DNA of 64,000 nucleotides from Saururus chinensis (lineage: Eukaryota > Streptophyta > Magnoliopsida > Piperales > Saururaceae). The position numbers and the translations under genes are program-made. This document shows positions 38,611 to 51,170 of this stretch, piece by piece. A model generated the notes under the pieces. It did no database searches. It was not told the origin of the DNA and was given only the letters and a program-made list of their open reading frames with translations. The first letter of the stretch is position 1. Each line of letters starts with the position of its first letter. Location: positions 18,169,893 through 18,233,892 of the forward strand of contig CP141149.1 in the NCBI GenBank assembly GCA_035235625.1, written 5' to 3'.

Positions 38611-38708
38611 ATCAACATCATCTATATCCAAACTGCTCTTTTCGCACTAGTGATTTTGAACTACCCCTACCTTATGTGAACAAGGCTCTTTAACACCCTT
38701 ATAGTTAT

Positions 38709-41700
38709 TGTCACGACCCGGGTTTTTAAAAGTATTTTTAAATAGCACGAACGGTAAGTAGCGAGAAAATTTTCTTTTTCTTTAAATACAAAACAAACCA
38801 TTCGATTAAATATCCAAGTCATGATAACTGAGGTTCACAAATACGGATATCAAATCATATGATATTATTTAACGTCTGAAAATTCATAAAGAATAGCTCA
38901 TCCATCTAAGTACAAGTCCATTGTCCGTCTGAAAATAAATAATAAGTTGACTCTCACGCTAAAGGTACACATACGTACCGGAGTTGCAGAAACGTAACAA
39001 CTTCTTCTTGTGCTCGCTTGTCTTGATCTCACTTAGTCGTCGTCTGGAGAAGCTGCAACAAAGCAAACCAAACAACAACCACAATGGAGCATCTCCGCCT
39101 TCAGGAGAAGAGCTTCTAAAGGACAAAAGGTTTTATTAATATTATTCGGATCGAGCCAACATCACCCGATGTTAGTTGCCTACGTACTCATCAGACAACA
39201 TCTTCAATGTTTCCAACAAGATCAGATCCAGACGTAGTTCTGCCTAGAAACTACTATATCCTAATAAGCATAGCACCACACATGCAATGCTTAAGTATAT
39301 TTAACCTATATTTTAGTAAGTCATTTAATCGTTTCACTTGTCTAATTAACAAGCAACAACAAACAATGTTATTAATTATCTCACAACTCTTGTTCGACAA
39401 TTAATACTATCAAATCTATAACTCGGAGATGACTCGCCCCTCGAGAAATCCCCAACCAAAGTACTCCAACCTTGGAGTAGACTGCTTAACAACAGCTTGA
39501 CCCAAATCCCTAGGGCTCTCAATAGCCTGCCATGAATCCGGGGAAAAGGATCCCAACTGTGCTCATGGACACAGATTGACAAGAAGCACAAGCCTTCCAT
39601 GATGCTCATACAACTCCGCTTTTCGTACATACTAAATAGTCCTAGGAAGACCTGCGGGAGACCCGCGGTAAAGACCCTCTGGTCAATACCTAAACCGTTG
39701 TGGTGATGAAGAAGCATATCGCAATCTCCAGCACTATCCATATAAGTCTTAGGTCCTTATGACCATTGACTCAGCCAAACATCTGAACTTAGACTAGATT
39801 ATTTCCATCCAGTCAAAGTATTCACTCAACCATTTGGGTCATTTTCACCTTGTGAATCGACCCAATAAATAACTCATACACTGAGCTATGACTCAAATAA
39901 CATCCCGTAACCATCCTCGGTTCATTAACCAGGGTAAAATTCTATGTCAAGGCCCCGTTCAATCCATGAACCAGTCCTAAACCCTATTGAGGGTATTTTA
40001 GTCTTTATCTTGATTAGATGTTCTCCCTCCAAACCAACAGCAACCCATGTCTCTTGATTAATCTTCATTAATCTTAAGTTATTGATGTAACTTAACATAA
40101 CAATAATAAATGTAAACATCAGAACAATCAACATATATAATATGCAGTCACACAAGTGCATAAATAATAAACGGAGGCCCGTTGCATTCCTTTGCAGGGC
40201 CAGGGCTCAGAGAATTCAAGCCCGAGAGTGTAATCAACTCTAACACATCGCACGAGTTACATTTTTAATACTCTAGTCAATCGACATACTCGGTTGCAGA
40301 CACAAATAATCCGCTGCCCTAAACCTTGAGAATGAAGGTCATTCCTCTTGATTCCCGTGACACTATGACCTGACAAGGTCTTCATGTCTCTTGTTGTTCA
40401 CACCCTTTTCTTTTGAAGTCATTTAACATCATTCTAGGGTACCCTAACGTTTGATTCACTAGGTCATCCGTTTCGACAGAAACAGAATATATTGCCCCTA
40501 AGGGTGTTAAGGTAATTTTACCACCTAGGGTATGATACCCTCCCTTGGTCATTTTAGTTATTTTACTGCCTCTCTATTGATTTAAGTAATTAACCTCTCA
40601 CAAAGCTCCACTCTCAGACCGACTCACGCTTCTATTCACACGAATGTGGGCGGGTCCACTCTAAGGGGTATTTTTGTCATTTGGTTTAAGGCCTTAATGA
40701 CATCTAATAGGTCCAAAATTAGGGTCAAGGGTACTACTGTCCTTCATGGACTTTGTGTAATTTTCCTAGCGTGTAACGGGGTCATGAATCCCTTGAACCG
40801 ACCCAAGTTTTGACTAATGGTTTACTATAAACCCTAAGGGCAAAAGGGTCAATTAACCACTCACTGGGATTTTTACTCACCAAACGGTTTGTACTATAAT
40901 TAGGTTACCCATTAAACTCTCACTGAGAAGTTTCCCGATTTATAGATCAACTCATAGGCCCCTGAACCAAAGCCTTGAACTCATATAAGTTAATATTATA
41001 CGATAATTAACTAATAGGGGTAAAAAGGTCATTTCATAATCTCTGGGATTTTTCTCCAAGCTGAAACTCGGTCAAAATGATCCCAAACCTCTCCAGATCC
41101 AATAGTAAATTTCTAGGATTTATTTGACATAATTAACCCCCTGAATCGGACCTGGTTCACTCCCTTCTCTCTTTCTCTCTTTTTTTTTTAAACCGACGCC
41201 CGCAACGCGGGTCGTCTTCCCCGCGTCCGGCCAGAGGCGGAAACGCCTCTGGCGGCACGCTGGCGTCCACCTGATTGCCGCCAGGCGGCGATCACAATGG
41301 GTCTGGCCCCCGCCGTCACCTGGTGGCCGACCGGGGCCAAACTCTCCGTTTTTGTTTTTTTTTTTTTAAAACAAACTGATCGGCATGGCGGCCAGCCGCC
41401 ACAGCCGGGCAACGTCCTGAAACCGACCGGATTGCCGAGATCCAGCGATTCCGGAAGCCCAGGCTCGCCGGCCATCCCCCGCCGTCCCCTGCCGTCTCCG
41501 CCCATCTCTGCCCTGCCGACCGGAAAACTTCTTTTTCTTTTATTTTAATTACTGTGCGGCAGCAGTAGAAGCCACCGCTGCCGCCACCGCGCATTCCCGG
41601 CTGGCACGGCCAACGCCAGGGCCGGTGCGCCGGTCTAGCCATGAATCTAGCCACCAACGATCGGCCGTGGCCGGCCGGCAGTTGAATAGTAAATAAATAA

Positions 41701-42335
41701 CCCTTTTTTAAAAAAAAGAAAAATTGTATAAACAGTAATTGCAGAGATTACTGTTCATACCGATTACAAATATAATTTATTTTCGAATTGACAAATCTAT
41801 GCTAATCTCGATTCGAAATCCAACCTCAATGGCCGAGTTGTCGTCGATCCACCACCGCAAACGCTTCACCGGAGTCTCGTCGAAAAATTCCTTCATGTCT
41901 TCCACCGTCAAAAACCCCTTTTTTTTCTGCTCTGATTGGGCAAAAGACCCTCAAAAAAGCCCTAATTAATTCTATTTATAGGTATGGGATTATGACTCCT
42001 AATCCCATGAGAAATTAGGCCTCAAAAACCTAATTTCGGAACAGTAATTCATCGGGTCCGCATTGAAAAAACGGATAATTTACGCGTCCGATTCGGGTAA
42101 ACGGGTCTTGCACGTTATAGTCAACTTCGAACGGTCATATCTCCCTCATCCGGACTCCATTTTGCGCATTCTTGGTGGCGTTTTGAAGCTCTATCTGTCT
42201 ATTTTCCATCCATATATGATTTAGCCACCACTTCCAACTGATGATCAGGTTATTCTCACAGGAAGATCAAGGGGTCCTACACCCTAATTTCCCTGTGTAC
42301 GACTTCAGAAATTTAGAAAATTCCCGGACGTTACA
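38709..42335 (-). mobile_element. Solo LTR, about 3.6 kb, Ty3/gypsy-like, with perfect 5-bp target duplication
   Basis: TG...CA termini (starts TGTCACGACCCGGG, ends GGACGTTACA) and identical flanking GTTAT at 38704-38708 and 42336-42340 define the element. On the minus strand it begins TGTAACGTCCGGG, with a CTATAAATAG promoter box (complement of 41972-41981) about 360 bp in, as expected for an LTR. The region 41160-41660 is GC-rich. There is no second LTR or internal region, so it is a solo LTR left by recombination. The intact target duplication suggests a moderate age. The superfamily is inferred from LTR length and termini only. Confidence 0.75.
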
Positions 42336-42370
42336 GTTATAGAGTACTATTTTTGTAGAAGGTTAAAATC

Positions 42371-42470
42371 ACTACAAAAAAAAAAACTATTAGCGTAGGT
42401 TTTAAAACCCCCGTTATAGGTCTTAAAACCGCCGTTAAAAATCCCACTAAAGGGTTCTAATTTTGTTGTT
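42371..42470 (+). mobile_element. CACTA-like (En/Spm) transposon terminus fragment
   Basis: CACTACAAAAAAAAAAACTA at 42371 is followed by GGTTTTAAAACCCCCGTTA and TCTTAAAACCGCCGTTA, a pattern of short subterminal repeats typical of CACTA elements. The opposite terminus (TTTTGTAGTG) was not found downstream, so only this end is called. Confidence 0.45.
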
Positions 42471-42715
42471 AACAAAAAAGGCACCCTTGTGGCCTATACT
42501 TGTCCTTGGATTTTTTTAAGTAATTACAACTTTATTTCCTGAACAAAAGAACAGTATTTTACCAAGTCCGCTAAACAGATAGAAAAGATGGCAGCGGGAA
42601 GCCAGACCATCTCTAAGAAATTAACACATACGATATAAACACCATTTGAGCCATGCAAATCTAAGTTATGAACAAAAGAACAAATACAACAAAGAAAGAG
42701 GCTATCACACGAACA

Positions 42716-42937
42716 ATGACACTTTTTTCTCTTAGTTTTCATTTGCATTTAGTATCGTCCATGGACCATGGCAGCTCAAGTACCAAGCAGATCAAATGTG
42801 CTCTTTATAAAACAGTCGCTTGTTCTCTTTCATGTGTAACTGATTTAGGGCATTGCTATATCAACTGCAACGCAAGAGCAGCAGTTGTGGACTCTGTTTG
42901 CGTGCTCGGATGTCTTCTTGTCTTTTCCATAAGATAA
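42716..42937 (+). CDS. Possible small Cys-rich ORF (doubtful)
   Basis: From the ATG at 42716 the frame encodes 73 residues with a hydrophobic start (MTLFSLSFHLHLVSS) and seven cysteines: CALYKTVACSLSC, then GHCYINC and VCVLGC. This loosely recalls plant thionin-like secreted peptides. No promoter, splice support or known family could be confirmed, the neighbourhood is transposon-rich, and the frame could be chance. A longer in-frame start exists at 42668. Confidence 0.2.
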   Translation: MTLFSLSFHLHLVSSMDHGSSSTKQIKCALYKTVACSLSCVTDLGHCYINCNARAAVVDSVCVLGCLLVFSIR

Positions 42938-42975
42938 GCAACTTTTGTTGGTATCCGCCACAAGGAGCATAGGCC

Positions 42976-43357
42976 AGTTAAATTAGGAATAATCTTATGG
43001 GGACATACATCCTTGTATATATATATTGAATTTGGCGGGGGGTACCCCCCGCGAGATAACTTTTAGAAGATTTTCGAGGGTTTTAAAAGCTTCTGGACAA
43101 GTTCTTGTGGGGAGAGGTCACCAATAAATTGGGAATAATTTTACGGGGACATATGTCCTTGTATGAATGCATTAAATGTGGCAAGGGGTACCGCCCGCCA
43201 AACAACTTCCAGAAGATTTTCGCATCATTAAACCTTCTGGACGAGTTCTGGCGGGTTGAGGTCACCGACATATTTGGAAGAAATTGATGGGGACATTTAG
43301 TCCCCATATAAATCAGTTTGTAATGGTGGGTGGTAGCCCCCGTCACGAGTTCTTGTG
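42976..43357 (+). repeat. About 147-bp tandem repeat, 2.6 copies
   Basis: Each unit holds GGAATAATNTTAYGGGGACA, CATCCTTGTAT-like sequence, GGGGGTACCNCCCG, AGAAGATTTTCG, CTTCTGGACNAGTTCT and GAGGTCACC. Units run about 42980-43126, 43127-43271 and a partial third to 43357. Each carries a small GGGGTACCCCC-like palindrome and a GGGACATATGTCC-like dyad. The origin is unknown; it may be subterminal sequence of a transposon. Confidence 0.7.
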
Positions 43358-44846
43358 GAATGACGCTTTGAAAACTTTATGCACGTTAAAGTTCAGTTAG
43401 CCATGACGCACTGTGAACCCAAATTCTAATCGTTAAATGCCCATAAAATCAATAAAGATGACTTGCTAATCATCCAAATGAAAGATTTTTTTGATTTTGA
43501 TGGGAAGTAGCGATTTCTAAGTGCATGCACAGTAATTGAAAGGGACGACCATTACAGGGAAGAAGATGGGAGAAACGCTTGTAATCACTATTCTTTTTAT
43601 GTATGGAGAAGCAATTAGGATGGACGACCTTTATAGGCAGGGAGGAAGATGGGAGGGACATTACCTTGTAGAACTTCGGTGCTGACAACCTTCTTGCCGC
43701 CGGCGAGAAGTTCATGGGTTTTTTCTTTTTCTTTTTTGACTGGGGTGCCTTATAAGAATAGGGTGGGGGGTGCTGAGTAATAAAAAAAGTACCCAAAATT
43801 TTCTTATTTGGGGGGCCCTGAGTGAATTTTGGGGGGGAAATAGCCGCGTTCATCATTTAATAGTAACACCCCAAAAAAAATGCTAATTGCCCCTCATCAA
43901 CATTTGAAAACCTTGTGTTAGTAAATAGGTATAGTTGTAATGTTGCCCCTTATCTTGGGTGATTTTTGGGAGCACATGTAGCAGAATTTCATATTCCAAA
44001 AGAAATGGAAAGGGTAAGTAGGTAGGCCCTATATCCACATTGTTCTTGCCCATGTTGCTTGGCGCGTAATAAATATGGCATATTTTATAGCTTTGACATT
44101 TAAAATCTCTAGTTTTCTTAAGAATGGACTTGTCATAACCTTGAAGTAACTAAGGCTATTTATTTATTTATGACTTAAGTTTTCTTTCATTGTTAGAAGT
44201 CCTTGTTCAATTCTTTTCTAGGAACACATAAAATTCATATAGTTCTCACCAATCTAACTTTTTACAACTTAATTCAGTATTTTTATTTTGAATATTATCT
44301 ATCTTTAATCTTAGAGTGCAAATATATTGAAAAAGATGTATTTAGTGAAGTTGACAATGAAACTATTATACAATGCTTCTAAAATATTAGTGCTTGACAA
44401 TTGTAAACTCTTACTTTCTATAATGATATTTTATTTTCATTATTTTTGTTGGTAAAATTTGAGAGCAAAATTTTTTCCCCCTAAGCGAAATTCCTGGCTC
44501 CGCCTCTGGAATGGACCAATTCATGCCAGTTATCTTACCATAAGATGGCAAAGAATGACCACAAGTTTTGCGTTTAAACTGGCATTTGAGTTAGAGTCAG
44601 CACTTCCAGTCTCGATTTCAATAGGCAGATTCTATTTGAAGAATACAGTAAAATTATCGATTGAAGTTCCTAATATTTTTACATAGCTGGAACTTTTCAT
44701 ATTTTGCTCTATATATTGTATATAAAACAAGCGCCTTAATTGCACCTAAACCAATCAAATCCCCAGAGGCCATGAATGCCTGTGAAAGAAAGAATAATGT
44801 TTATAGATTTTGAAAGGGGACAAAAAAAAAAGATGACTGTTTGTTG
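43358..44846. other. Gene-free DNA downstream of the flippase gene
   Basis: AT-rich sequence with homopolymer runs (CCCCCC, AAAAAA). No coding feature was recognised. The final 100-150 bases are probably the 3' UTR of the flippase. Confidence 0.45.
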
Positions 44847-47800
44847 TTACGAGCCCACTTGAACAGCTAACGATGAACACTTCTTCTGCAACTTCCCTTT
44901 AAACTGTCTGATTTTGGCTTCAACTCTGGCTGTGAACCCAATCTTAGTGTTTTGCCTTGCCTTGGACCTTTCTCTCGTCCACATGTGCTGATCCTTAACA
45001 TCCTTCTTGTAATGCTTAATCTCTTGGATCACATGATGGTCCATGGGGTTGAAAGATCTCTGGTAAGAGATGTGCGCAAGGTAAGGGAGGTTGCAAAGGA
45101 TGGTTATCAAAAGTGTGACCCACCAGTAAATGGGTGCAGGAGCAAGAGCTTCGACAAGAATCTGGTGGGCATTTCGTGAGTATATTGGAGGAGCCATTCC
45201 ATACAGCAGTAGGAAGAGATACCAAGTCACAATGCTGCCCCACACAAAGACATGTTGGATCCATGTGAAGTGGCTCATTGTGAGGGCAATCTGGCAATTC
45301 ACAGCCCAGACGATGCAGGTGAACATGGTAGTTCCCAGTGATGCCATGTCAGTAGTCTGGCCTCCAGAACGGAATGCCTGGTCATAGAGGATGTTGACGT
45401 TGAGGAAGAATACAATTAGGGACCCATATAGACCATTCCCCATCCACCCAAGTATCCGATACCAGTCAAAGAACACATTTTTGGGCCCTTGTTGATAAAG
45501 TGCTGGAAACTGAAAAGTATTAATGCCAATTTAATCAATTACATAGAAACCTTAAGATCTCTTCTCTGTCCCGTTAGAAAAAGAAAAAGAAAAAAATTGA
45601 AATGAAAACCTAACCTGTAAGCAGACATCAGATGATACATCCTGCTCAAATACTCCCAGAGAGATGACCGGCAATGAAGTGAGAATTACATTGAAAAGAA
45701 GCATGTACCAGTCATCATAGACAGACTGCCCAGAGAAGCTTGTGTATGCTTCAAAGTAGAAAATGGTGAGTCCGAATGCTATATTTTTGTAGAAGAAATA
45801 GCAGACCTGGGAGGTAGGGAAATTCCAACTATGTATATTATATAAGCTAAAAGACACTATGCTTAATCAGAATTCCGCAATTGAAATATATATATAAGAA
45901 AGGTGGGTGTGCTTCTGACCATCTGTGCAATTCTCCTGTAGCACCAGTGTCCATGAACAACAAGGAGGCGCTCCAGATATCGAAATTGGGAAATGGAGAA
46001 GTCACTAGCCATTACAGCCTGCACAAAGGTCAAACATTTATCAGCCCACTATAATGGACACTCAATGACTTAATTATGCTAAGTTAGTTACACGTCTATT
46101 AGAGTATCATTTAGTCTTTTTGTCTAAGTGTTTATCTTAGTTCTAACATTATAGAAGGTAGTTAAGTCAATCTAGTTAATTGTTATTTTCTTATTGGTTA
46201 ACTCTTCTTTAAGTGAAGGGTAATTAGGACTTTTACTGTGATTAAGGTTAGGGTTGTTCCTTCTCTGATTAAGAAGGTCGATCCCTTCATTATTGTAGTT
46301 GAACATGATTTACAGAAAATAAAGCTTTCTTCTTTTCTTCCTTCAACTTGTTCTCTGAATTCCCTAACAATGTCAACTACTAGCCAAACAGTATCTGCCT
46401 AACAGGCACGACAAGTTTACATATTCTTCATTAGTTTTTTGGAAATCAGACAAACTTTGTTCCAATCTCACATGATTATATTTCATCAAGTCATGCATAA
46501 TAAAGGCACATGATTAAAAATTCTAGGGAGAGTTTGAGTACAGTTGAATAATATCATATTCATGTCAGTAACCTTTTAGATAGTTGCATAATGTTTCAGC
46601 AAGATAATGCCTGACATATTGTGATGCTAAATATGATCCTAGTAATCATAAATTATCCTAACATGATTTATTTATAGATTTAAACCCTGGAAATGCTATG
46701 ACATTCAAGAAATGAAATACTTCTCGAGTGAAGACATTATCATAATGGCAATGGGTAAATAGTGCCTATTCTTTTAGACCTGCATTCCCTCCACGCCACT
46801 AATACCAACACCAATGTCTGCCTCCTGAATCATGCCCACGTCATTTGCACCATCACCAATTGCTAAAGTAGTTCTCCCAGTTCCCTCTTTAACCAATCTT
46901 GTCACCTGTAAAACAAAACCACAGTCAAATAAACAAAACCATGGTCAAATGTAGTAATGGGAAGTAACATGAGTACATGAGTTAAAACCAGTAGCTATCT
47001 AAATAATCTGGCAACTGAATATTTAATAGAAAGATCATATCTCTTTGTGAAAAAAGAAAAGAAAAAAAAAATACCAGGGCCTTCTGTTTTGGTGAGACCC
47101 TGCAACATATAACAGATGCACAGTCAACGGCAAGTGCTAAAAACTGATGCTTCACTTCGTCCTCCAATGCATAAGAAAGAGTCTTTCCATCAATAATAAG
47201 AGCAAAGGCAGCATGTGGGTCCTTATCCAGCTTAATTGTTTGAGAGGCATTTGTGATTTGCATCAGAACATTCTCTTTCAGTACCTGATAACCATCTAAG
47301 TTAGCAGCAGACTAACATGAAATCAATTTGCAGGAACTTATGAAAGGTATCAAATAGAGGATTAAGTAATATTTATGAACCATTATCTATTTGACACCTG
47401 CTTGTCATCCTGGGATGAGAGCTCTGTATTCACTGTTGTTATAAATATCTGTTTCATGCCTTGTCTAAGAAGGCTGCACGCAAATCTGAAACACCAACAG
47501 AATTGTTTGTGTTGAAGGAGGCATAATTAATATCAATGAAATAATAAAATACTTTGCCTTTCGCAAAGACCTCCTACCCTATATTAATTGCTGTTTCCAT
47601 CTTATCACCGGTTAGCACCCAGATCTTGAGACCAGCTTGAGCTAGCTTATCTATACACTGGGGAACCTTTTAAAAAAAGAAGAAGAGATTCAATTAGGAG
47701 ATAACTAAGTTAAAAGAATAATAAAGCAACTAATGAGGCCATGGAAAACAAGATTAAGCCTACCCCATTCTGTAGTTTGTCTTCAACAGCCGTTGCACCG

Positions 47801-50198
47801 ACAAGAACTAATTCTCGTTCTATTGCATCTGCTACTTGTTCAAGGAGGGCCTTTCTTTCCGGACCAATTGTAGTTTTTGCTTTTAGAAAGTCACTGCTCC
47901 AAGAGGTATACTCAGACTCTTCAAGTTTTCGGTATGCAAGTACCAGGGTTCGTAGTCCTGCCTCACCATATTCATTTAAATGCCGACTGGTTTCCTCCTC
48001 ATATACTCTCCCATTTTTTGACAGCCGCTCAAAGATGATACTGTACAAGAACACCCATTGAAACAAGAGAAAGCTCAAGGTTTTCATTCAATACATAAGG
48101 ACACACTTAACAGTGTACAAGATAAAGATCAGCATAAAAAGTTATTCATGCAGCAGACCTGTCTGCACCTTTGCACAGAAGAAGAATACAGCCATTGTCA
48201 TCACGCACGATTACAGACATGCGCTTTCTTTTGCTGTTAAACTCCAATAGATTGAGAATTTTGAACTTCCTGAAAGTAGCATGAATGGAGAAAATGTGAA
48301 AAAAAAAAACCACAACTCAAAAAAGTAGACCGAACTATTTGGCAGATCCTTATTTCTTATTCTTACTTTTCAGATGGGTATCCATCAACAGAATATCTTT
48401 CTTGGACAAATACATTTGACTGCGTTCTTTTACAAAACTCAAATCCAAATTCTCTTGCCGCAACAAGAAATGCACCTTCATCCGGTGATTCAGCTTCATA
48501 TGTAAAGCCACCAGTTTTCTCATTAAGCTCAGGTATTGCTGTATGGCAGACAGCCAGAATTCGGAAAAACATCAAAAATTCCTCTGCATGGGGCTCTCTT
48601 AACCAATTCCCCTCCATCAGTCTATCATCTACAAAGCTGAACCCCTTTATAATACGTTTCTGTGCCTTGTGAACTTCTGGATTCATTCCTGTTTCTAGTG
48701 CAATCTCTGTAAGTTCATTTCCACCATCTTCCAACAAATGATGTGTCCCATTACTACCAACAGTAACAGAAATTCCCTGTCTTTGCCCCTCTCCATCTGA
48801 GGCCAATAGCTTAGCTGCAGCAATCTCAACCTCACTAGAACCCAACCCATAAGAGACTCCAGCAATTGTACACTTCAAGAAATCCATCTGATTGCATGTC
48901 AGTGTCCCTGTTTTGTCGGATAGAATGGTATCTACCTGACCAAGTTCCTCATTTAGATTAGAAGTACGTGCCTGAGCTGGATTCCCAGTCTCTTCATCAT
49001 ACATCTGAATGTCTTGGTTAATGAACATTGCTTGCAGCACCTTTACAACCTCAATTGAAACATAAAGTGAAATTGGAATTAAGTAGCCATAGAGTATAAG
49101 GGCTGTGACCAGATGAAAAATGCCAGATAAGGTGGGCATTTTTGGATCATATAAATCTGTTGTGTTTTGAGGTTGCAAGTACCACCAGTCTGGCATCTTG
49201 AACTTGATGTATATAGCAAAACCAATTGAGCTTATTAAAGAGATCAAAACCAAAAGGGTGAAGAGAATGTATATGATATGGTCCATCCTCTTCTCAATTG
49301 TGCTCCTTTTGGATGGAGATTCTGTGGCATTCTGCATAACTTTGCTATCATGACCAGCGAATATCACGACACCATACACATGTGAGGTATTCCTAAGTTT
49401 TGAATCTCTGAGGAGAATTTGACCAGGATCCAGAGCATGTAATTGCCCATCATAGTCAAAATTACCGACAAATGTATAAAGGTTAGGATTGGGGACTTCA
49501 CATCTGATTGTTCCAGAAAAGTTCTTGAATGATGTTTCATCCCCTAATGGCAAGGTTGCTTCCAAAGATCTCTTCACCTTCAAATTTGTTTCACCATCCA
49601 AATTCATGGTCTCAACGTAGCAGATTCCATCATCATAGCTTGATGACAACAAAAGCAAATCTGCTGGAAAAAACTGGTCTTTCTCAACCTTCACCACATC
49701 CCCAACACGGATCTTCTGCCATGGTTTGTAACTGAATCTACCTGCCCCTTTATGGACGCAAACTTTCCTACTATTAACTTTCATGTCTTGTATAAACCTA
49801 CGCCAGTCTTCCAAGGCCTCCTTTGCCATACTCAGGCCGACAACAAAAGCCAGAGGTGCAATCATACTAACTGCAGAGAAAGGTGTGACTGGTGTGAGCG
49901 AGAGGATTGCCGCCAAAAGAAAGTACAGATTGGCGACCCTCCGAAATTGCTCGAAGATTGCCTTGGGAAGAAAAGTGACTATGTTGTACTTTGTGGTGGA
50001 TATGTAATTGGAAGGGTACTTGAGGGGCTTCTTGCCATGGACACGAGGCTTGTTGCAGTATACTATCCGGGAGAAAGTAGAACCCCGGAGGGAATGTGCA
50101 CCACTCTCCGACTCTAGGATGGACGTGGGGCGAATGCAAGAGAAGGTGTAGAGGTGGCTCCACCAGAGCTTCTCCCTTATTCTTGTTGCCTTCGACAT
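44847..50198 (-). CDS. ALA: P4-type phospholipid-transporting ATPase (flippase), ALA4-ALA7 type, 1228 aa
   Basis: Membrane pump that moves lipids from the outer to the cytosolic leaflet, normally with an ALIS/Cdc50 beta subunit. Ten coding exons on the minus strand: 50198-48367, 48269-48159, 48040-47764, 47666-47578, 47485-47398, 47284-47075, 46905-46780, 46018-45920, 45806-45615, 45509-44847; total 3687 nt, phase kept. Visible parts: N-terminus [11 protein letters not shown]; paired TM1-2 near residues 87-122; actuator DGET (201-204); TM4 PISL (375-378), the P4 signature in place of the ion-pump PEGL; phosphorylation DKTGTLT with Asp428; KGAD nucleotide site; GDGAND (886-891); six C-terminal membrane spans; basic tail. 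[20 protein letters not shown] and [13 protein letters not shown] place it with ALA4-7. All catalytic motifs are intact. Confidence 0.97.
46097..46369 (+). mobile_element. Small solo LTR (Ty1/copia-like) in flippase intron 7
   Basis: 273 bp from TATTAGAGTATCATTTAG (a slightly decayed TGTTAG-type start) to GAATTCCCTAACA. It carries an AATAAAG polyadenylation-like motif and a C/T-rich end typical of small copia LTRs. The flanking 5-mers are ACGTC (46092-46096) and ATGTC (46370-46374), one mismatch. No internal region is present. The splice sites of the host intron are untouched. Confidence 0.65.
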
Positions 50199-50224
50199 CT
50201 TTCAATGTTTCAGCTCAGGTCCAG

Positions 50225-50974
50225 CTGAAATCAGAATACACCCTAAAGGTCAACATTACTTAATGTCGGCAGGTGGCATAGATGGTGGCCTACAAAACAA
50301 TATGATTCTCCCCTCAATTGTACAATATTTCAAGGGAAACAAGCCTCCAAAAGAGCAAAGATTTTATCTTCCACTATAAGAGAGCCAAAACAAACGAGCA
50401 TCTGAAACTGCAACAGTTCTTTCTTCGGTCAGAAATGGAGTCAATCAACAAAAAATGAAGGTACCAAGAGCTGCATTCAAATGAATAATAAACTGAAATG
50501 GAAGACCTGAATGCATAAAGACACAAATTAATCAAACTCTATCCATGCCATGAATTCTCTTGAAGCTCTGCATTGTCCTTCAGCTGTCATGCATCATTAA
50601 TTTTACATAAAAAAAGGAGTTTCAACACCAAGAACTGAAACCCGTAGCAAAACTAAACAGCGCTTTTAATCAATAAGAGCACGTCTAGTTGTCATTGCTC
50701 AAAATCCGAACTTGAACAAAAAAGACGATAACTGACGACTACTCTCCATACTCCATGTACTCGTATACAAGACCACACGCCACGAAAAATGAAAGGAAAA
50801 ATACACCACATTCAGCTGCATTCACGGCGGAAACCTCTCCACCAATTTCGGAAGAACGAAAGCGCGTTGCAAAATGCCAATTTTCACAACAACCTCCAAC
50901 AACAGCAATTCCAAAAACAAAAAAACAAGAAAAAAATCAGCCAAAGCAACAAGGGAAAAAAGTGGTGAAAGTAC
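50225..50974 (-). other. Probable 5' UTR intron of the flippase gene
   Basis: On the minus strand, AATTCCAG followed by GTACTTTC (donor at 50974) and TGATTTCAG (acceptor ending at 50225) flank a T-rich stretch that ends 26 bases before the start codon. This would put a non-coding first exon at about 50975-51170. It is inferred from consensus only. Confidence 0.5.
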
Positions 50975-51170
50975 CTGGAATTGTGATGAAATTTGTACAG
51001 AAAAAAAGGCGGGAAAAAAGAGCCCAGCACCTCCGATTTTGGGAAGAAACATATCAAGTACTGAGGCAGGCGCGGATCGGCATTGGAGCTCTTCCCTCTC
51101 TCTCAATCTTCTCTCCGGCCTGCAATCGGCCTCCCTGGCCGGATCAAAAATGGGAAAAACAGGGGAAAAA

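Larger units (their letters stand above)
37040..38690 (-). repeat. TBC 3' flank, copy B of a segmental duplication, broken up by insertions
   Basis: It is collinear with 29150-30130 in the same orientation but longer, because a MITE (37478-37690) and a hAT-like element (38217-38610) were inserted. A 3.6-kb solo LTR starts 19 bp beyond its end. The TBC last exon that follows copy A is not found after copy B, so the duplicate gene is absent or lost. Confidence 0.65.

Noticed and set aside
41188-41657. Open frames of about 80-113 residues in the 38.7-kb LTR
   Set aside because: They arise from the GC-rich part of the solo LTR, overlap on opposite strands, and show no known domain.
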